From Bipalium vagum (lineage: Eukaryota; Platyhelminthes; Tricladida; Geoplanidae), in assembly GCA_037834085.1 (NCBI GenBank), contig JBBMKC010209485.1, positions 1 through 35,265 on the forward strand: a stretch of 35,265 bases of DNA. The letters are read 5' to 3'. A program made the translations under genes and the position numbers. How positions within the stretch are numbered: position 1 is the stretch's first letter; every line of letters begins with the position of its first letter. Shown piece after piece: positions 28,886-35,265 of the stretch. Under the pieces are notes generated by a model, which worked only from the letters and a program-made list of their open reading frames with translations, made no database searches and was not told the origin of the DNA.

Positions 28886-29499
28886 TACCATTTCTTCTTT
28901 ATATCAAAAAGTGACAAAAAAGAATTGTCCGGCATTATTTAAATTATTTCTCCATACATAATACATTGTTTCAAATAAGTACCGAGAATTACTATTTTAA
29001 AAAACCCCACCTTTGATGTACATTAATCAATTTTAATGCCTGAGCTCAGTGCAAATTTGATCAATTTACCTGTGAAATTTTATCGAAATCCAATAATCGG
29101 TTTGTTTGAATCATTCAATGTAATTATTTGACCTCAAATACAATGTGCGATTTTTAAAATCTAGAAATTACGTAATAAAGAACCTGTTGTAACTTTTGGG
29201 TTTTAAACGAAATTACATGTCCTGACTTCATGAAAATGTTGCAGAAAGTCCATGCAAAGTCTGCTTTATCAAACATTCGAGTATACCAATGGTGTAATTT
29301 CATCAAAAATGTTCGATATCTCACAGTAAATATCCCCTGGGTCAAATATCCCCACGTTTAACTTGACCTGTGAAGGATAATAAATGGGTTGAAAGCCGAT
29401 TTAGTTGCAGTTCTTTCAAGCCTAGCTTTTTCAAAATTATCTCGTTCCAAGGATACCATAACCCAAGACACCGGATATTAAACGTCCATATGGAGACGG

Positions 29500-29900
29500 T
29501 TGATCGGGTCCGAACTCCAATTCAGCAGTTAAGTCTTGATATTTCGCCAAAACAGTTCGCCTGTTTTCGGCAAAATGTCTTTCATTATCATAAGGAATCT
29601 CGACATCCACCAAATGTTTGCCAAGAATCCTTATGATTACATTCGGTCACAGTCGAGTCTCTAACTCCACTGGTATCATGTCAACGTCCCCGTCTAAGCC
29701 TATTCCCCTAAAGAAGTCCCCTAGAAGAACTAACAATGATTGTGTTTAATAGTCGGGTGTTGTGGACCTGAAGAACAATGATTGAGAATGTCGACTTGGC
29801 TTTCTTCCACAGTCTCACAAAGCCTACAAACCACGCTTTGATTCTTAATTAAATTAAAAAGGCGAAATTGGAGTGCTAAATTATTACTTCTGCCAATGAG
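29500..29900 (-). pseudogene. 3' end of a non-LTR retrotransposon (R2-like annotation class)
   Basis: On the minus strand NQSVVCRLCETVEESQVDIL followed by NHC (about 29770-29845) resembles the cysteine knuckle after the reverse transcriptase. Then PNVIIR, KHLVDVEIPYDNERHF and KYQDLTAEL (about 29520-29650) match the C-terminal motif usually xRPDIVxxxKxxxxCLIIDIAVPxDxNVxxKExEKxxKYxDLxxEI. The order is correct, with frameshifts between pieces. The reverse transcriptase core was not found, as expected for a 5'-truncated copy. No poly(A) tail or target-site duplication identified. Confidence 0.55.
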
Positions 29901-30309
29901 CGATAGGTTGGAAGTTCCCGTGTATTATCCGATTTGATCGAATGCTCAGCGATGAACATAGTAGCACTTCTGACTTTGCCAGGTCCTATAGAAGTACAAA
30001 GCTAAAGATTAATGTAGGCACTGGGTCGCGTCTCATAGTTTTCTCTAGTTATAGATATAGTCTTTCCCTGATGTTGATGCTTGCAAAAAGTTGTACAGGA
30101 CTGTTGTACCAAGCGTTGAAAGCAAATTTATAATAATGGACGATTAGACATATTGTCCACTTGATCCCAGGCAAGTTCGAGGCAATGAATATTACAGCGT
30201 AGTATATGGCCATGAGACAAATACTATTCATAAAATTAAATATAAATGAAAATTCTGTAAGATTGGAATATGGCAAGCAATTGCACAAAATGGAGATGTC
30301 TTTAGACCT

Positions 30310-30740
30310 TACATCTGTATTATGGTACAATGAATGCAAGTATTTATTTGAAAGACTATTTTCGGAAGATTCTCATTCCATTCATCAATAATTACAAACA
30401 AAATCACGATGTCCTGTTTTGGTCAACTGCAAAAGTTGTTCAGAAAGAATTTGTTGAAGAATATATTGAATATGTCTCAGAGAAAGACAACAGCACAAAT
30501 ACACCTCAGAATTGTCAAATTGAAACATTTTGATCTTTGTGCAAGCAGGAGATGAAGAAAGCCAGAAAATTCCGTCTCAAATACCAAAGTTAAAAAAATG
30601 GATTGACATTTCAGAAACTTTAAGAAGAAACTCTATCAAACTTCAAAGAATGGTGTATATGCTTCTGTTAAATAATAAATCCATGTCTGTAGATCTTAAA
30701 TGTATTTTGTTGTTCTCGTTTAACTTTTATTGCTACAAGT
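30310..30740 (+). pseudogene. Tc1-like transposase fragment (PIEKFW subfamily)
   Basis: Reads GTMNASIYLKDYFRKILIPF continuing INNYKQNHDVLFW, then TAKVVQKEFVEEYIEYVSEK and DNSTNTPQNCQIETF, a stop, and after a shift SLCKQEMKKARKF. The family form is MNAxxYxxxCLRKRLIPFI....DVLFWPDLA..HYAKxVxxxFxxxxIxxVxxxDNPPNxPQLRPIExFWA. The DLASCHY block with a catalytic residue is deleted between LFW and AKVV. Dead copy; related to the 22.7 kb fragment. Confidence 0.75.
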
Positions 30741-30749
30741 ATTAATAAT

Positions 30750-31400
30750 TTAATTTAGAGACACTAAGCTTGGTTTATACATTACAATACGTAATAGTAA
30801 TACAATATTATATAGCATAACACCTTTTCTTATTGGGAAAAATTTTAGAAGAGCACATCTCATTGAAGCTGTTGGATAAAATCAAATACGTTTGAGGTAT
30901 TATTTTAATATGAGAACTCTGGCACAAAGATATGAAAGCGAAACAGCAGTAAGACAGATAGCAAACCGTTGACGGTCAGATTGACTAAAATTCTTGATAA
31001 AATACAACCATTGAAAGAGATCTTATAGAACTTTACCTTGCGTAAGTGCAGATAAATTTATGTTACTTTTACAATTTAAGATAGATTTGAAAACAAGATT
31101 GTTAACACGAGTAAGAATACCAAACGTATGGTCAACAGTCCAAGAATGAACCATTGGTCGTTTATTAGTAAACCACGTTTTGGCATTTAAAAGATATAAA
31201 GTAGGGTTTTAACTAAAGTATTATGGTGTCCCACACAAAATGACTGTTTCTGATATATCAACATTAAAGCTAAATAACGTTTTTTAAAAAGAATTAATTA
31301 ACTATTGATTTTTTGTATAAACATTTACGTAGATTGCTTAATAAAATATATTAATATTTTTAAGTTAAGTTCTAATTTTAATGTTATAGGTCTCCAAGTT
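30750..31400. other. Non-coding stretch, nothing recognised
   Basis: Short open pieces only. RRAHLIEAVG and RYESETAVRQIANR appear in the plus strand but are not assignable. Confidence 0.4.
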
Positions 31401-31417
31401 TTATATTTTTATGTTGA

Positions 31418-31670
31418 CGTAATAATAATAATAATAATAATAATCTGGATAATAAAAAATATAAAATAATAAATAAATATACATAAAATATAAATAAATA
31501 AAAATATAAACATAAATATACATAAATAATAAATATAATAAAATATAAAAAGTAATAATCCAGTAATAATAAATAAAATACAAATATAATAAATATATAA
31601 ATAAAATAATAATAATCCTGATAATAATAATCAATATTAATATTACATAGGAATGAAATCGTCCAAGGTA
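31418..31670. repeat. AAT/AAATA low-complexity tract
   Basis: An AAT microsatellite (about 31421-31444) followed by irregular AATA, ATAAATA and AATAAT words. The 91-codon minus-strand frame across it is a Tyr/Ile/Leu-only artefact. Confidence 0.85.
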
Positions 31671-31909
31671 AGACAATTTGTTATTTATAATAATAGAGAT
31701 AAAATGATAAAATAAAATAAAATTTCCATTGTGAACAGGCTCCAGTAATATTTTTCAGAACATTCTTGTTTGATACTACATATTAATAGTTACATACCAA
31801 TATTTTAAATAATCCTTTGATAATTAATAATTTTCTCATCCTTCAGGTTACTTTTGAAAAAAAATAAACAGAACGGAACAATACATAAAATACAAATCAA
31901 CTTTGGAAT

Positions 31910-32520
31910 ATTATTTGATAAATGGCCGAAGTAAATGGCCGAAGGAAATGAAAAAATAACTTCAGTACCTTAAGTCATGAGTCGAATGTTGGGAGAAACC
32001 CTTTTCTATCTGGTTCGGCCTTCATTAAAAGTTGTAATATCAACCGACTTTTTCTGATGAGACATTGACAATGTTCCTGAAAAATTTTATAAAATTATCA
32101 ATTATAATTATAGTTTTCGTTAATTAATAATCTTCCAGTTTTGAAGCCGAAATCGAACGGAATTCTCTTTCTTCGTCGGACTGGCTCTGCAATAATTGTA
32201 TTGTAATTATCGAAATTTTAATGAATACCAGACTGAAATATAATTAAACCACCACTTTTCCTCCGACAAGCGAAAATTATCTTTGGAAATGTTGAAATGG
32301 CGAAACGAAACGTTAATTAATGCTAACTTTTGCCATTTTTCCTATGGCCACGATACATGCGGCGCAGCAATAGAATTCTGTGCAGTTAAGATTGATATCC
32401 AAGCCAGACTGGACAAAGGATCTGTTAATTTGATCAGACCTATTAAAATTTAATGGGAATTTATCATTTTTGAACATTGTATTTAAATATAAAAATAACG
32501 ACGAAACCTCCAAAATGAAT
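31910..32520. other. Coding-like segment, identity unknown
   Basis: Composition rises over the background. On the plus strand the frame from 32232 to about 32454 is open and reads KRKLSLEMLKWRNETLINAN then FCHFSYGHDTCGAAIEFCAV, cysteine-containing and protein-like. The opposite strand is also open (32513-32313). On the minus strand TTGCAG and TTTTCAG acceptors precede SQSDEEREFRSISASKLEDY and MSHQKKSVDITTFNEGR. A direct repeat AAATGGCCGAAG occurs twice at about 31920-31945. I cannot decide the strand or name a product. Confidence 0.2.
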
Positions 32521-32849
32521 CAATTTTTTTGAGAAAACGATCCACAAATGGAGGTCGACCCAGAAATAGAGGTTATCCAATCAAAATTAGTCTTCAATAA
32601 CATAAGACGTAATAATATTGTGAGATCATTCACATTAATTAAAGAAAATTAGACATTGAAAGAGTGACTTAAAGATGTCCTTTACATTTTTTCGAATTCA
32701 CGCTTCTTCTTCAAGGTCTGCATCAAGTTAGCACAAAACAGTCCCGGTAATGTTGCAGTTTACGTTCCTAAATTAAAAATATTCATTTAAACCCAAATTT
32801 TTATTATAACAATTATTATGAATAATTAAACAGTTTTGATTGGTTGTTA

Positions 32850-33560
32850 ACAAGTTGGGGACCTAACATTTATTCACAGCATTGTCCAGGGTTTTTAAAC
32901 TTAAAACTTTTTCCGAGATGGAAGGTATTTAACAACATGTCTTCCGTTGAACTTGGTTTTACTTTTTGATGGTGCTTATAGTCCTGTGAAATCTTTCACC
33001 ATGTTTGTCAAAAACCTCCCCCAAATCATTAGCGAAAAGGTTCAAGTGGCACTTTATTTTAAGCGGCATATTATCACTCGTTTCTGTGAACGTGTCCTTT
33101 AATTTAAAAGCGGTATTTAGTAAACCAAAGGAACGGTTTTATCTGTTCAAAATAAATATCACTCTTTATTGTTATGTTAACAACAATACAAGCACACAAA
33201 GTTATTCACGGTATCCAATAATGCTTCCCACGCTCGGGATTCAATCCCCTTTAAAATGCTCAGTTCTCATTAATTTCCGCACTTATAGTTCCTTAATTTT
33301 TATCAATGATAACTTCGGTAAAATTCTGTTATTGTTACCGTTGGTTGACTTTCAGGTTTTAAAGTTTCAATGAAGTTCTTGAAGAGGCCTAGCTTGTTAT
33401 GAAGAGCAGGTAATATGATATTTTGTACGCTAACAGGTGCTTCATGGTCGACATTGCCTTGCCCAACTAAGTAATTCTTGGATCTTCGTTAAGTGTACAG
33501 TGCTGATCACATGCACGAAACAGTATTGCATCACCAAAAGTTCTCAAAAATTTAAATTTA
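32850..33560 (-). pseudogene. Central part of a dispersed invertebrate orphan family
   Basis: Minus-strand pieces in order: KNYLVGQGNVDHEAPVSVQN (about 33430-33490), IILPALHNKLGLFKNFIETL, SILKGIESRAWEALLDTVNN, then NMPLKIKCHLNLFANDLGEV followed by FDKHGERFHRTISTIKK (about 32960-33075). The remembered family form is LVPGxKNVxHEPLVDPxKVLLPPLHIKLGLMKNF...NxxExxAWxSFxxVxxxFL...NMSLKIHFLHSHLDFFPENLGxVSDEHGERFHQDI. Frames are broken by several stops. The family is of unknown function and behaves like a transposon-associated ORF; its N-terminal type is seen at 26870-27042. Confidence 0.7.
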
Positions 33561-33571
33561 AAATTATGAAC

Positions 33572-33860
33572 TTACGAATGGAGACTGTTACATTTCCATA
33601 GTCTTTTATATTCACAGGAGCAAATTTCAGTGCATATTCTTTTTTCACCTTTCAAGCATACCATAAAAGTCGCCAGACCAAGTTTTAAAATTGAAACGGT
33701 GTCTTTTCTAAATTTCTCTAACCAGCCTCTAGGTGCTTTAAAGTCTTTCAACTTCTCATCGATCACCATCTTCAATGCAATTCTTTTGATTATTGAACCA
33801 TTCATCGGGAATTTTTTGCTCATGATCGTTGAGCAAGTTTGATATCCTGTGCATCAAATA
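33572..33860 (-). pseudogene. CENP-B/pogo-type DNA-binding fragment
   Basis: An 83-codon minus-strand frame reads KFPMNGSIIKRIALKMVIDE, then KLKDFKAPRGWLEKFRKDTV. This matches the second helix-turn-helix of pogo/jerky/CENP-B proteins (PVSGPxIxExAxxxAxxLGxxDFKAxxGWLxRFKKRxxI). The DDE domain expected downstream is absent; instead the orphan-family relic follows. Probably a truncated pogo copy. Confidence 0.65.
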
Positions 33861-34199
33861 TTTGTCAATTAGTCACATAGAAGATCTTTGTCTGCCATAA
33901 AGTACTATGTATTGATTCTTTGAACGGAACTTTTACTAATTCCGCATTAATGTGCTAATTTCTTTGACTTGTTCTTTCTTTTTTCAATTCTTTGTCAATT
34001 GGATATGTTCTTGGTATGTGAGGCTCCGCTTCATTGGTATAAATATAAACGATTTAAATTTAAATTTAGTAAACCAATGAACTTTTTAATATGGTCCAAT
34101 TTTAGAGGTTCTCATTTACACATTATAAAAGCACAAAATTGCTGTTTTTTAAAAATAGTTCCGAATTAGAAATTGACCCGAAATTCGAGGTCGGTCCAA

Positions 34200-34402
34200 A
34201 AAAAAAAGTTCAACAAATATAATTATAATCTGGAATAAAAATAGAAATTTATTTGATTGGATATAAGCTGTATACGTTGGTATGGATTCTACGGTAGTAT
34301 ATTTTCCTTCCTATCGAAATGTCTCAAAATATAAAAATGTGTTTTCATAATTCTATATTAGTCAGGTAAGTGCCAATTTAAAAAATGACGTGACTAACCC
34401 TG
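34200..34402. mobile_element. Partial second copy of the intron-3 MITE
   Basis: The right end AAAATGACGTGACTAACCCTG followed by TA (34403-34404) matches the terminal repeat at 15.5 kb with few changes. The adjoining 180 nt, including GTGTTTTCATAATTCTATAT and TATTTTCCTTCCTATCGAAA with ATGTCTCAA, align with the body of that element in inverted orientation. The other end was not found, so this copy is truncated or internally deleted. Confidence 0.75.
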
Positions 34403-34404
34403 TA

Positions 34405-35207
34405 ATTTCGTCATATTGATCCTTCGATGAAGCACACTTAGAAGTGATTCAAATCTGTGGTTATTCTCATGTGCACAGAATTACTATGAATCATCATCAT
34501 CATCTGAATGAGTCACCAGTTTGGAAAGATTCATAAAAAGGTTGAATATTACTTACAAATAAAAAAGTAAGTAGTGTGTGCAATATCAATATTAGAAGTA
34601 TTTATGATGTTACACAATTAGTAATTTGAGTAAACTTAATTTATGAACATCGCAAAGAATTTTACATTATTTTACACATATCAATTAAAAATTGATTATA
34701 ATAACTTAATTTATTTAAATAGTTCATCGATAACTAAATATTTAAACAATTATTTTAAACTGCATTGGAATATATATTAAAGTTAATATTTTTTAAAGGG
34801 AGTGAGCAGACTTTTTATGAGGATTGTTGAAAAATGGTAACAAATAATATGTAATACATTCTTTCATCAAGCTCATATTTAATGTAGGAAGAAATAATGC
34901 TCAATTAATTAAAAGAATGACATTTTACATGTTTAAAAAAAGATTGAAAGAATACCATAAAGAAAAATTGCCGAGATATATCCCCATTATCGTGAGGTTA
35001 TCCAAGTCTTTTATTTTATTCCGCTGAATACATTGCTAATTATATTACTCGGAATCCATTAACTTGAAAAAATTACCAACGGGTCTGACATTGTTAATCA
35101 AAGTTGATTGTGATAATTCATCATTTAAAATTATTTAAAATAAATATTAAATATTTTAAAAAATATCCCTTTAGAGAAAATTTTTATTTTTATTTTAATA
35201 TTTGCAG
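34405..35207. other. AT-rich intergenic region
   Basis: Nothing recognised; only short frames and AT-rich low complexity. Confidence 0.5.
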
Positions 35208-35208
35208 C

Positions 35209-35265
<57 letters not shown>
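35209..35265. repeat. TTA microsatellite at window end
   Basis: Nineteen TTA units run to the last base. Confidence 0.95.

Noticed and set aside
31401-31676. 91-codon Tyr/Ile/Leu frame
   Set aside because: Translation of AAT/AAATA low-complexity DNA.
33225-33260. tRNA B-box-like GGGATTCAATCCCC
   Set aside because: Lies inside the orphan-family relic frame and has no A box or cloverleaf.
1-35265. CRISPR array, operon or bacterial origin
   Set aside because: No regularly spaced repeats; genes have spliceosomal introns and metazoan families, so the DNA is eukaryotic.

Overview
The window is nuclear DNA from an AT-rich animal. The evidence is a SUMO-conjugating E2 and a ribokinase split by canonical GT-AG introns, a lysosomal-type alpha-mannosidase homologue, no operons, and many metazoan transposon relics (mariner/Tc1, pogo, non-LTR, a tRNA-derived SINE head). 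Five of the eight introns resolved are only 41-45 nt; the other three (529, 662 and 3244 nt) lie in the ribokinase gene. This mix of tiny and expanded introns with abundant mariner and pogo debris would fit a flatworm or another fast-evolving invertebrate, but the species cannot be named from this sequence.

Layout: 1-935 microsatellite and a dead Tc1/mariner copy. 3149-3781 (-) an intact four-exon UBC9. 4880-6320 three overlapping or adjacent transposase relics. 6668-7023 a three-unit tandem repeat followed by a run of consecutive hairpins. 7065-7215 a dispersed repeat whose second copy is near 23.8 kb. 7934-8237 a fold-back element with 112-nt arms and an 8-bp target-site duplication. 8465-11464 (+) an intact intronless 999-codon GH38 gene. 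12240-12560 a structured, GC-richer block. 12965-14229 a mariner with perfect terminal repeats but a broken transposase. 14497-19966 (+) a six-exon ribokinase whose third intron holds a MITE, an antisense pogo relic and a SINE head. 20-35 kb: AT-rich intergenic DNA with relics of mariner, Tc1-like, pogo and non-LTR elements and of a dispersed invertebrate orphan family. The window begins and ends in trinucleotide microsatellite.

Most important observation: the GH38 protein keeps the lysosomal alpha-mannosidase fold signatures over its whole length and has an uninterrupted 999-codon frame, yet every zinc-binding position of the family is replaced, including the nucleophile aspartate. It looks like a conserved pseudoenzyme, not a decayed gene. 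Second: the hairpin array at 6841-7023, whose longest stem is fully paired only if G-U wobbles on the plus-strand RNA are allowed.

The three real genes have unrelated housekeeping or secretory roles (SUMO conjugation, ribose phosphorylation, glycosidase-like protein); nothing suggests they work together.
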